From a virus, in the IMG/VR virus record IMGVR_UViG_3300030202_002551, positions 1-37,411 of that record: a DNA stretch of 37,411 bases; one strand, given 5' to 3'. Positions 16,000-23,563 of the stretch are shown one piece after another (within the stretch, counting starts at the first letter, position 1; each line of letters opens with the position of its first letter). Below the pieces are notes generated by a model. The model did not search any database, was not told the DNA's origin, and saw only the letters and a list, made by a program, of their open reading frames with translations. The position numbers and the translations under genes were made by a program.

Positions 16000-16231
16000 T
16001 TAGCACCTCCTGCGTCTTTTCAATGCAATCAGGACAAAATAGCCTGACTACCTCCTGCTTGACTACCACACTCCATGATTGTACCATATCTTTGTTCTTC
16101 TTGTCAAAGTCTTTTTGGCACGCATCACATGCTTGTGGCAGTTTTCCAAACTGGGCTACTTGATTAGCCATTTTTTCTTGGGCTTTGGCGCCGACCTGTT
16201 TCTTCATGGCGCGGCGAGTTGAGCGATTCAT
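15962..16231 (-). CDS. Small zinc-ribbon-like protein
   Basis: I start at ATG 16231, which overlaps the methyltransferase stop as ATGA and has GAAGG about 10 bases upstream; this gives 89 residues. The N-terminus is basic (MNRSTRRAMKKQ). Two CxxC knuckles, CDAC near 35-38 and CPDC near 66-69, are about 28 residues apart and should bind one zinc ion. The C-terminus is polar. Such ribbons often bind nucleic acid or RNA polymerase. The role is unknown. Its end overlaps the thioredoxin start by 38 bases, unusually long for this genome. Confidence 0.65.
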   Translation of the reverse strand: MNRSTRRAMKKQVGAKAQEKMANQVAQFGKLPQACDACQKDFDKKNKDMVQSWSVVVKQEVVRLFCPDCIEKTQEVLNGSTPNINASSE

Positions 16232-16701
16232 CGATTTAAACCTTCGACACGCCAAAGATCGCCGCGGCCATCAAAAACTACAACTGCGGATGGAAATGGG
16301 GCAGAGTTAGTACTGTCGCCAAACTTAAGTCGGCCTTTTACAAAATAAATCTCTGATGCCTTCATAACATAATCATGCCAATAACGTGTATCAGTACGAG
16401 CCGGAATCAACATAACAATTTTTGTGTCTGGTTTCTGCGATTCCTTATATGCTTTTTCAATCCACTTCTCAATACCGCGGCCATAGGGTGGGTTAACAAA
16501 AGATGTGAAACCTTCCCAGTCTTTAGACAGGCCGTCTTCTGCTTCCGTATAAAAATTGGCACACTTAGTATTGCCTGCACTGGCACAAGGATCTAAATCA
16601 AATGGCCCGAAGCGCCAATCCAGCTTATTGAAGAACTCTTGGGGCGTAGCCCAGTTTCCAGTCTTTGAGCTAAACATTACTACTTGAGTTGACCTATCCA
16701 T
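16228..16701 (-). CDS. Phage-type DNA N6-adenine methyltransferase
   Basis: I start at ATG 16701, which has GGGGAG 5 bases upstream; the frame itself is open further. The 157-aa product matches the short phage Dam family (DNA_N-6-adenine-MTase): WATPQEFF, FGPFDLDPCA, NPPY at 70-73, then a helix, VMLIPARTDTRYWH and a final GRLKF block. It should methylate adenine in phage DNA, protecting it from restriction or marking it. It overlaps dUTPase by 8 bases and the zinc-ribbon gene by ATGA. The degenerate D12-like gene at 7069-7833 is a separate, unrelated-looking methylase fold. Confidence 0.9.
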   Translation of the reverse strand: MDRSTQVVMFSSKTGNWATPQEFFNKLDWRFGPFDLDPCASAGNTKCANFYTEAEDGLSKDWEGFTSFVNPPYGRGIEKWIEKAYKESQKPDTKIVMLIPARTDTRYWHDYVMKASEIYFVKGRLKFGDSTNSAPFPSAVVVFDGRGDLWRVEGLNR

Positions 16702-17152
16702 CAGTGCTCCCCAGGGCTCCATCGCCCCTATCGGAAATTGTAATTGGGCTTCGATAAAGATCACTGTTAGGGCTCTGAATCGCACGGAAGTTGACAACCG
16801 GAATCATCACCAGTTGTGCGATCTTATCTCCACCACGAACATATTGGGTTTCTTTTCCAATATTGTGAAGATTGACAAACACTTCCCCATCGTAACCAGA
16901 GTCTACCACGCAAGCGCCTACAATAAGCGAGCGTTTGGCTGCTACAGAACTTCGGTTTTTCACCTCCAGCATGTATCCGTGAGGCACACCAAATCGGAGG
17001 CCTGTCGGGATAACACTGCTTTCGCCGGGAGTGATTGCAATGGCTTGGTTGTCTTGTTCTGGCGAATAGAACACATCCAAGCCTGCATCAGAGGGGTTGG
17101 CCCTCTCGGGGTCATGAGCGTTAGTTCGGGTGCGAGTGAACTCAATAATCAC
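16694..17152 (-). CDS. dut: dUTP diphosphatase
   Basis: All five trimeric dUTPase motifs are present in order: PSDAGLDVF, EVKNRSSVA, GACVVDSGYDGEVFVNL, GDKIAQLVMIPV and the C-terminal RGDGALGSTD. The enzyme turns dUTP into dUMP, keeping uracil out of DNA and feeding dTMP synthesis. There is no ATG. The frame is open back to a TTG at 17197, but the family normally begins just before the strand IIEF, so I choose GTG 17152 (152 aa), which overlaps the upstream stop by 11 bases. It is second in the unit led by the promoter at 17414-17442. Confidence 0.93.
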   Translation of the reverse strand: MIIEFTRTRTNAHDPERANPSDAGLDVFYSPEQDNQAIAITPGESSVIPTGLRFGVPHGYMLEVKNRSSVAAKRSLIVGACVVDSGYDGEVFVNLHNIGKETQYVRGGDKIAQLVMIPVVNFRAIQSPNSDLYRSPITISDRGDGALGSTDG

Positions 17153-17390
17153 GGGAACCGCCACTAAACATATTGAAGTTTTCAACAACTTCTTCAATGT
17201 CTACTTTGTCCTTAAAAAGACGGTATGCTTTTACAGCAGCACGAATCTCGTCTGTATCAAGCCATCCGTTTTCTTTGAACTCTGCGCGCAGTTCGCGCTT
17301 TTGTTCTTTATATGGTTCCATCGCTTCTTCGATAGCCACAAGGGAATTGATGTATTCCTTTACATATTGTTTACGTTTATCTTCTGACAC
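17142..17390 (-). CDS. Small helical protein, GapR/DUF2312-like in outline
   Basis: The 82-aa product starts at GTG 17390 with AGGAGGT in front. It is a long helix (QYVKEYINSLVAIEEAMEPY and on to about residue 40), then a GW turn and two more helices. This resembles GapR/DUF2312 DNA-binding proteins, in which a charged helix is followed by a Gly turn and a helix starting with Asp; the match is by eye and moderate. GapR binds overtwisted DNA ahead of polymerases. It is the first gene after the 17414-17442 promoter and precedes dUTPase and the methyltransferase. Confidence 0.55.
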   Translation of the reverse strand: MSEDKRKQYVKEYINSLVAIEEAMEPYKEQKRELRAEFKENGWLDTDEIRAAVKAYRLFKDKVDIEEVVENFNMFSGGSRDY

Positions 17391-17413
17391 TATAACCTCC
17401 TTAGTGTATTTAA

Positions 17414-17442
17414 AGTATAACCATTCTCTGAGAGAAAGTCAA
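17414..17442 (-). promoter_or_regulatory. Near-consensus sigma-70 promoter
   Basis: TTGACT (17442-17437) and TATACT (17419-17414) with a 17-base spacer on the minus strand. The purA stop codon lies inside the -35 box. It should start the unit of the GapR-like protein, dUTPase, methyltransferase, thioredoxin and IMPDH-family genes. Confidence 0.8.
17424..17436. repeat. Palindrome in the promoter spacer
   Basis: TTCTCT and AGAGAA flank one central base and sit exactly between the -35 and -10 boxes, a place where a dimeric repressor would block RNA polymerase. It is short (13 bases), so chance cannot be excluded. Confidence 0.45.
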
Positions 17443-18425
17443 ATAGTTTTTGGGGATGCAGAGAAGAAAATTTCATCTACACACTCTGACATATTGTTGG
17501 TGACAAAATCGATAAAGCCTTCTTCCCCATTGGCAAAAAGAACATCAGGGTTTTTCATACCCCACCTTTTCACCTCTCGCAAGACATCCACCTTATTGAA
17601 TACAAGCTTGTTTACTCCGTTCATTTCAATAGCTTTTTTGAGTTGTCCGAAATTAAGCCAGTTGCATTGTCTCACACGGCCGGTGGTAGCGCCGAACTCG
17701 GAGCCGGCTTTTTGAATACTATCAAATACCGCATCAGATGGTTGAAACTTCTTCTTACCAACATAGGTCTCGTACACCTTTGCAACTCCCCAGATGTCTC
17801 TAATGGAGCGCGGGTTGATTCCGTTGTTAATCACTGCCCCCACGCCACAGTTGCTGCTTGTGACATATGGATAGTCACCCCAGTCAACATCAAGCCAAAA
17901 GCCTTGGGCGCCTTCCATTAATACAACTGCATCCTTGTTCTGATATAGCTCTTCGTGCATATCGATGATGAACGGTTCTAAAAGTCTAACATACTCAGCG
18001 CGGACACCAGTTCTTGCAAACTTGTCTCGGTAAGCTGGTCCGTTACCTGATTTGGTGGTTCCTATTTTTTCATCGGTTGAGTCTTCAAGGATGTGGCCCC
18101 TTGTAATGATGTGTGCGTTGCTCGCAATCTTCACATTGTTTTCCACATCGATGCCATTTTCAGCCAAGTAATTTAATTCCTTGAGAAACTTGTCTATGTT
18201 GAGAACACAACCCGGACCAATAATTGCAGGAATGCCAAAAAATACCGAAGCTGGAATGGCGTGAGTCACAAACTTCTTATCATTGTGGTAAATTGTGTGG
18301 CCTGCGTTTTGGCCACCGTTGAATCTTACACAATGTGTGTAGTTTCCGCTTTTGAGTAAGTGGTGGGTAATTTTACCTTTACCCTCATCACCATGTTGAA
18401 TACCCAAGACAATATCTGTAATCAA
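17439..18425 (-). CDS. purA: Adenylosuccinate synthetase-like enzyme, short form
   Basis: The 328-aa product has the PurA signatures: GIQHGDEGKGK (P-loop with the catalytic Asp), GGQNAGHT (catalytic His), IGTTKSGNGPAYRDK, EGAQGFWLDVDWGDYPYVTSS, GATTGRVR (aspartate loop) and NKVD (guanine site). It is about 100 residues shorter than bacterial PurA (about 430) and close to archaeal and phage short forms. The reaction is IMP plus aspartate and GTP to adenylosuccinate. Phage PurZ, the Z-base enzyme, is a homologue in which, as I recall, that catalytic Asp is replaced; here it is kept, which favours ordinary PurA chemistry. It starts at TTG 18425 with AGGAGG in front, downstream of the J-domain gene. 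Confidence 0.92.
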   Translation of the reverse strand: MITDIVLGIQHGDEGKGKITHHLLKSGNYTHCVRFNGGQNAGHTIYHNDKKFVTHAIPASVFFGIPAIIGPGCVLNIDKFLKELNYLAENGIDVENNVKIASNAHIITRGHILEDSTDEKIGTTKSGNGPAYRDKFARTGVRAEYVRLLEPFIIDMHEELYQNKDAVVLMEGAQGFWLDVDWGDYPYVTSSNCGVGAVINNGINPRSIRDIWGVAKVYETYVGKKKFQPSDAVFDSIQKAGSEFGATTGRVRQCNWLNFGQLKKAIEMNGVNKLVFNKVDVLREVKRWGMKNPDVLFANGEEGFIDFVTNNMSECVDEIFFSASPKTI

Positions 18426-18433
18426 GTTACCTC

Positions 18434-19165
18434 CTAAAAATTAATATTGAATAATTGTTTCATAAATTTTTTAACTAGCCTGTCTTTCTCAGATTCGGTT
18501 TCACATTCTGTAAAGGCATAGTTGTAAGTTTGTTTCTGTTGGTCGACTTGACTTTTTAGCATTTCGATCTCTTTTTTCATCCATCGAATTTGTTGTTTGT
18601 AGTTTCTAGGAGTCTTGATATTGAACTTAGAAGCCAAGTCTAGCAAAACAAAATACTTTCTTTGATCTAAAGATGTTTTTGCTTTGTTGAATAAATGTAT
18701 CATATCAGCTCTCTCCTCGTCTGTCAAGGAGGAACTTAACTTATCTGGGTGTAGCTTCATTGCTAGGGATCTAAAAAGCTTGGTGAATGCCTCATGCATC
18801 TCCATTTCGTCTTGAGTCATCTTGTATTCATTGTTTGGTATCTCTTCTTGTTTTTCTTTGTCAAAAGAGTATACGGTGGGCTCAAGGTACTTTGTTATTT
18901 CGCTGTATGTATCTTCAAGTAGTTTCTTGGTAGACTCAACATCGGCGGCTTTATCTGTAGCTCCGTAGAGTTTACTGATTCTATCATGGTTGTTTTCATT
19001 TAATCTGTCAATGTCAAAACTCATCCTGTCACAGAAACTCTGATAGTAGTCTTGAAAATCTTTATTCGAATCAGATATAACTGATTCTATCAAATCGTTT
19101 TCTTCGTGAAGAAAAGACAGTTCATTTAACAGTCTCTTCCATTTGATTTTGTTAATAGCAGCCAT
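18434..19165 (-). CDS. J-domain (DnaJ-like) protein
   Basis: The 243-aa product has a central J domain at about 122-180: FTKLFRSLAMKLHPDK with the HPDK motif at 139-142, then helix III with FNKAKTSLDQRKYFVLLDLA. It lacks the Gly/Phe and zinc-finger parts of DnaJ. Long helices flank it, including a coiled-coil-like C-terminal stretch. J proteins stimulate the ATPase of Hsp70 (host DnaK) and bring it to clients. In a phage it could help replisome or virion assembly, alongside the phage GroEL. It follows clpP copy 2 after a 36-base gap with no convincing promoter. Confidence 0.85.
   Translation of the reverse strand: MAAINKIKWKRLLNELSFLHEENDLIESVISDSNKDFQDYYQSFCDRMSFDIDRLNENNHDRISKLYGATDKAADVESTKKLLEDTYSEITKYLEPTVYSFDKEKQEEIPNNEYKMTQDEMEMHEAFTKLFRSLAMKLHPDKLSSSLTDEERADMIHLFNKAKTSLDQRKYFVLLDLASKFNIKTPRNYKQQIRWMKKEIEMLKSQVDQQKQTYNYAFTECETESEKDRLVKKFMKQLFNINF
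18699..18727 (-). promoter_or_regulatory. Possible internal promoter before purA
   Basis: Inside the J-domain coding region the minus strand reads TTGACA (18727-18722), 17 bases, TATGAT (18704-18699). It is nearly consensus and would give a transcript reaching purA, whose start is about 270 bases on. The same bases encode SLTDEERADMIH, so the match may be chance. Confidence 0.4.
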
Positions 19166-19201
19166 TTGTTAAACCCCACACCGTATATAGATGCAAGTGG
19201 C

Positions 19202-19804
19202 CTATAGAAAGCCAAATTTAACCTGAACTGATACTGTGAAATCAGGAATGTAGTTGTGGTTAGCTAAATTGTGCTTCAGGCATTCGTCGTATTCCAGAAA
19301 CCAATCTGAATGGCCTTTGTCGTGAACGATATCCAAGAAGTAATCCGAGTGGTGTCCGCAATTTTCTGCCATCATACTGTAGATCTTCTGGTTCAGGCGG
19401 TTGGTTTCCTCAGCGGAGGCCTTGATTTCTTCTACTTTTCCCCAACCCATCGATGATACATCGTGAATCATAAGAGTAGCATCCGGGTCCATATACCTGT
19501 GTCCCTCGTCACCGAAACTAAACAAGATAGCACCGCAAGACATAGCCTTACCTTGGACTATCGTAGCAACTGGAATCTTAGAGTGCTTGATATCTGAAAT
19601 CATAGACATCAAGCTGTATACTTGGCCGCCGTAACTATCTATAATAACTGGTAAAATCTGCTGTCCTGTGTTTTGTGCTCTCATTACAGCCCCCGAAAAG
19701 GCTTTTGCCGTTGGTTCATCAAACTTATTAACTCTGATGATGATTGGCTCATTTTTAAGCTCCACCTCTTTCAGAAGTGGGCTGTAGTTTCTAATGACGT
19801 TCAT
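19202..19804 (-). CDS. clpP: ClpP-like serine protease (copy 2, full triad)
   Basis: The 200-aa product has the ClpP core: DSYGGQVYSLMSM, nucleophile Ser89 in GKAMSCGAILFSFG, His114 in LMIHDVSS, and Asp167 in HSDWFLEYDE. So all three triad residues are present, unlike copy 1 at 11784-12428. It has no charged N-terminal extension and its C-terminus is short and beta-rich. It lies between dnaE and the J-domain gene, with an AGGA about 9 bases before ATG 19804. The two copies are diverged and probably not a recent duplication. Confidence 0.88.
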   Translation of the reverse strand: MNVIRNYSPLLKEVELKNEPIIIRVNKFDEPTAKAFSGAVMRAQNTGQQILPVIIDSYGGQVYSLMSMISDIKHSKIPVATIVQGKAMSCGAILFSFGDEGHRYMDPDATLMIHDVSSMGWGKVEEIKASAEETNRLNQKIYSMMAENCGHHSDYFLDIVHDKGHSDWFLEYDECLKHNLANHNYIPDFTVSVQVKFGFL

Positions 19805-19809
19805 AATTT

Positions 19810-22800
19810 TTATCCTAATAATCTAAAATTGTGTCGGATGGAGCGTGTGGAGAATCCCCACTGTTCGTTATAATCTAGTCTACTCATGTAGGGTCGATTA
19901 ATGTGAAGCTGATCCTTTTCAGGTTTTACTCCCCAACATCTAATTCTAGTTAGTTCATTATTAGAGTCAATCGCCTCGACGATCCAATAAAGCTTACCAT
20001 TTTTGGTCTTCTTTTCTACGATCTTCCGAGGGATAAACCAGCAAATCTGCAGTTCTTGGTCGAATTCTGAGATAGGTGGGATATACTTTTCCTTAAGCTT
20101 TTCAATAGTTTCCGGCGAAATCACCAAGTTGATTGGGAAGACCCCGATCAAATCTGTCTTGAATTGGATGATCTCTTCCTCAGAAAAGTCACCTTCTGGT
20201 CTAAACAGCTCGATGTTATCTCCAAACTTCTTAAGATTCTTAGGCCTCTCAACAACACAAGCCGACCAGAAGTGCTTTCGTCCAGAGAAGCGATCATCAA
20301 CTAGATTATCCAAAGCACCGCCCCTACAGAGCGCATCAAGGGCTTTCTTATTCAACTTGCTATATGACACGTCCTCTCGGAACAAAAGGTCTTCAGCGTT
20401 CATGAAGGGTCGATTGTTGAGAACTTGCTCGATAGCAGACATTCCCAGACCCTTGATTGAGGTCAGAGGCTGGATAAGAGTCTTTCCGTCATCACTAATC
20501 TCCCACACGGTACCAGACTTATTAACGTCCAGCACAGCGATCTCAAAGCCGAACTTCTTGGCGATGTTGATAGCCTTCTCCTTTCGGGACTCAGGCTCTT
20601 TGTCTAGGAACGCTGCCATCCATTCTGCTGGGTAGTAGTTCCACAACCAAGCGCACTGGTAAGAAATGATGCTGTAAGAAACTGCGTGTGACTTGTTGAA
20701 ACCATAGCCGGAGAAGTATTCAAACTTATCCCAGAGGGCTTGTGCCTCATCGCGTGGAATCTTGTTGGTAGCGCAGCCTTTCAGAAACTTCTCATGCAGA
20801 CGGCCCTTAACAGAACCCTTGCCAGTTCCCTTCTTAGTCAGGACTTTGCGGAGCATGTTACCCTCATCGAGAGTAAGACCACCAAGTTTGTGAGCCAAGA
20901 GAGCAATCTGCTCTTGGAAGATAAGGAAACCAAAGGTCTCTTCTGTAATGTCACGAGCATCTTCATTCAAGTATTTGATGTAGTGTGGGCTCTCCTTCGC
21001 TTCTACATACTCATCGTGAACGTTCGCGGCGAGAGGGCCCGGACGATAGATGGAGGTAATAGCTGACACATCAATGATGTTTGTTGGTTTGACACGAGTG
21101 CAGAACTGTTGGGCTCCGTGCTCTGTGAACTGGAATACACCAGCCCACTTGCCAGCATGAAAGACGTTTTCGTATACTTCTTGGTCGTTTAGATCAATCA
21201 CATCAGGATGCAAAGTTTTTTCGTAGTATTCTCTCACGTCAGCGAAGGTTGGGTTTTCATAGCCGTGATGACGCCGGAGGATATGCTCGATGGCACCCTC
21301 CATCATCTTCAGGGTAGAGAGACCAAGCAAGTCGAACTTAATGAAACCCATGGGCTCAAGGTGTCGAACGTTCTGCCCCTCGGACCATGGCGCCTGACGC
21401 ACACCACCGGAGTTAATCAAGGGCATGTTCTCATCAAGGTTCTCTGCAATCACAACCCCACCAGCATGGCGGGAACAGGAACGAACCTGACCCACCAGAC
21501 CTTCAACGTGTGTCTTGACTGCTGGGTGTTTGTTGAGGAAGGACTGCAGTGTAGGCGAGAACTCCATCACCTCTTCCCAAGTGGGGTTGTAGACACCAGC
21601 CTTGATGCCATGCTTCTGCTTAGCCATAGGTGTTGCTTCGCGCATCATGATAGACGTGACTGTGTTGACTTCTGTGAACTCAATGTTGTAGAGCTTGGAG
21701 ATGTCCTTAATCAATGACTTAAGCTGTAGCGTGTTCCAGTTGGAGATGGGTGCAACACAATCTTCACCCCACATTTCTACAAGCTTTTCTTTCAATGACA
21801 TACTGTCGGAGACATCGTAATCGATATCCGGGTAGTCCTTCGCATCAGAGCGGAGGAAACGCGAGAACAGTAGGCCGTTCTTGATTGGATTTACTTGTGT
21901 GATATTGAGTGCGTATGCTACGAGTGAGCCAGCAGCAGAGCCGCGGCCTGGGCCGGTCAGCATCATGTCAGTTGCCACATCCACAATCGACTTCATCGTC
22001 AGGAAATACTTTGAGAACCCTCGTTCATCAATAACATTGAGTTCATGTTTGAGGCGATTGGTGTAGTCCTTGTTAGTATGCAGATTCTTTTCTTTAAGAC
22101 CCTCTAGAGCAAAGTTTACTAGTGCTTGCGTGGCAGTAAAGCCGGCAGGCACAACGAACTCTGGTAGCCTAACGGTGTTGTCAGGGAGAAACTTCTCAAT
22201 ACGATCAAACGCAATCCTGTGGCTCTCTTCAATGCTCTCAAGAACAAGGTCATCATCATACTCAAAGCCTTGTTCCTTGGAGTATTGCTTGTAACTCTCC
22301 CACATCTGATCGCCGTTCTTTGGATACAATTCGTAACCAATCTCTTCGACACCCTCTGGCAGTTGGGACTCATCCTCAGCCCATGATGGAGTGCCTTTCC
22401 CAAGCCAACCAAGACGCTTATAAAGTTCACGGTCCTTCCAAGCTTCAGGGTCTGGATAGTGACTGTCAGCGGTGGTAAGCAAAGAAACACCAAACTCTTT
22501 GGCAACCTGAATAACATATTGATTCAGTTCATGTTGTTCTTTAATGTTGTTCCATTGGATCTCAGCATACCAGCGATCTCCAAAGATATCTACCATCTGT
22601 CGTGTAGACTCTCTCATGGCCTCTAGGACGGCTTCTTCGCCTTCCTCCCGGTATTCCCAGTAGTTACCAGCGTAAACGCCGCCTAGGCATGCTGACGAGG
22701 CGATAATACCTTCATTATACTTCTTCAAGAGGGCGTAGTCAATCCGTGGATACCGGTAGAAGTTTTCGGGCTGATAGGATTCAGACACCAACTTGAAAAG

Positions 22801-23283
22801 ATTGTTGAGTCCAGTTTGGTTTTGAACCAAGAGAACAAGGTGCCGGCGGCGCTTTAGAATGCCTTGGGTCTTTTTACTGTCACCCTCGTCCTCTACCGTC
22901 GCGCCGGACTGGGCGTCCTTCTTGATAGCCCGGGCCCTCTTCTTATCTTCCATCGCTTTGTTGTAGGCGTCGTGCCACTCGGCGATCGATGGAGTGAAGT
23001 ATGCTTCGCAGCCAAAAATAGGCTTGAAGTCCTTGCCGGCTTCTTCCATCTTCTTCGCATGCAGAACTTGGCCGGCTAGCCCGTTCATGTTACCGTGGTC
23101 TGTTAGTGCCAATGCTTCGCAACCATTCTGATATGCGAAGTCCATGTGTGCGCTGGGGTAGCCGATGGCGTCGAAGATAGAGCCGGCTACTGAGTGTGCG
23201 TGCAAACCTACGAACTTAATCTTTGGGTTTGCCCTACTCTTCGTGGTTGCAGCATTCGTGGTCGATTTTGGTGTTGGTTTCAT
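19810..23283 (-). CDS. dnaE: DNA polymerase III alpha subunit with intact PHP domain
   Basis: I start at ATG 23283, with AGGGAA in front, giving 1157 aa; the open frame is longer. The PHP domain keeps all nine metal-site residues in family order: His28, His30, Asp38, His63, Glu93, His148, Cys199, Asp273 and His275. The C-family palm has GRGSAAGS (446-453) and the catalytic PDIDYD (Asp486, Asp488), with the third acid in KFDLLGL. The FNKSHAVSYS and EEQ-type motifs of DnaE are also visible. The C-terminus is short and ends in an OB-like segment. It can make DNA and, with this PHP site, may proofread by itself. The start overlaps the membrane-protein gene by 50 bases. Confidence 0.96.
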   Translation of the reverse strand: MKPTPKSTTNAATTKSRANPKIKFVGLHAHSVAGSIFDAIGYPSAHMDFAYQNGCEALALTDHGNMNGLAGQVLHAKKMEEAGKDFKPIFGCEAYFTPSIAEWHDAYNKAMEDKKRARAIKKDAQSGATVEDEGDSKKTQGILKRRRHLVLLVQNQTGLNNLFKLVSESYQPENFYRYPRIDYALLKKYNEGIIASSACLGGVYAGNYWEYREEGEEAVLEAMRESTRQMVDIFGDRWYAEIQWNNIKEQHELNQYVIQVAKEFGVSLLTTADSHYPDPEAWKDRELYKRLGWLGKGTPSWAEDESQLPEGVEEIGYELYPKNGDQMWESYKQYSKEQGFEYDDDLVLESIEESHRIAFDRIEKFLPDNTVRLPEFVVPAGFTATQALVNFALEGLKEKNLHTNKDYTNRLKHELNVIDERGFSKYFLTMKSIVDVATDMMLTGPGRGSAAGSLVAYALNITQVNPIKNGLLFSRFLRSDAKDYPDIDYDVSDSMSLKEKLVEMWGEDCVAPISNWNTLQLKSLIKDISKLYNIEFTEVNTVTSIMMREATPMAKQKHGIKAGVYNPTWEEVMEFSPTLQSFLNKHPAVKTHVEGLVGQVRSCSRHAGGVVIAENLDENMPLINSGGVRQAPWSEGQNVRHLEPMGFIKFDLLGLSTLKMMEGAIEHILRRHHGYENPTFADVREYYEKTLHPDVIDLNDQEVYENVFHAGKWAGVFQFTEHGAQQFCTRVKPTNIIDVSAITSIYRPGPLAANVHDEYVEAKESPHYIKYLNEDARDITEETFGFLIFQEQIALLAHKLGGLTLDEGNMLRKVLTKKGTGKGSVKGRLHEKFLKGCATNKIPRDEAQALWDKFEYFSGYGFNKSHAVSYSIISYQCAWLWNYYPAEWMAAFLDKEPESRKEKAINIAKKFGFEIAVLDVNKSGTVWEISDDGKTLIQPLTSIKGLGMSAIEQVLNNRPFMNAEDLLFREDVSYSKLNKKALDALCRGGALDNLVDDRFSGRKHFWSACVVERPKNLKKFGDNIELFRPEGDFSEEEIIQFKTDLIGVFPINLVISPETIEKLKEKYIPPISEFDQELQICWFIPRKIVEKKTKNGKLYWIVEAIDSNNELTRIRCWGVKPEKDQLHINRPYMSRLDYNEQWGFSTRSIRHNFRLLG

Positions 23284-23563
23284 GTTTGTTCCCTGAAAGT
23301 TTAATGTATATAGCCCATATAACTGGTACCGCGATAGGATGCAAGCACAAAATCCAACTAATTGGAGCACCTGTCAAATACCAAGGATCAACGTTGTTTC
23401 CTAGCCATATAAAAATGGCAGGGAAAACAACATCCTCCATGATCTCCCATCCAATAAATATTATAACAAAGGCGCGGCCATGTTGCAAGAACAATTTTTT
23501 AATATTTTTGAACTTCCAATGTTTGAGCTTGTGTATAAATTTATTTTTAAGCCAATTCATCAT
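23234..23563 (-). CDS. Two-helix membrane protein
   Basis: The 109-aa product starts at one of two adjacent ATGs (23563), overlapping the preceding gene by ATGA. A basic amphipathic N-terminus (1-30) is followed by two hydrophobic segments (about 31-54 and 68-88) with WLGNNVDPWYLTGAP between them. The tail is polar, with His and Cys (DHECCNHEE). The last 50 bases overlap the start of dnaE. The family seems conserved among marine phages in my memory, but I know no function. Its size is within the holin range, yet it lies four genes from the endolysin, so I do not call it one. Confidence 0.65.
   Translation of the reverse strand: MMNWLKNKFIHKLKHWKFKNIKKLFLQHGRAFVIIFIGWEIMEDVVFPAIFIWLGNNVDPWYLTGAPISWILCLHPIAVPVIWAIYIKLSGNKHETNTKIDHECCNHEE

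Noticed and set aside
17439-18425. PurZ, the diaminopurine (Z-genome) enzyme
   Set aside because: The catalytic Asp of PurA is kept in GDEGKGK, and no DatZ- or MazZ-like gene is seen in the window. Kept only as a test in the findings.
18983-19011. Promoter-like TTGACA-17-CATGAT inside the J-domain gene
   Set aside because: The -10 box is poor and it is entirely within coding sequence.
23234-23563. Holin for the endolysin
   Set aside because: Two membrane segments and size would allow it, but the polar, Cys/His tail, long basic N-terminus and distance from the amidase give no real support.
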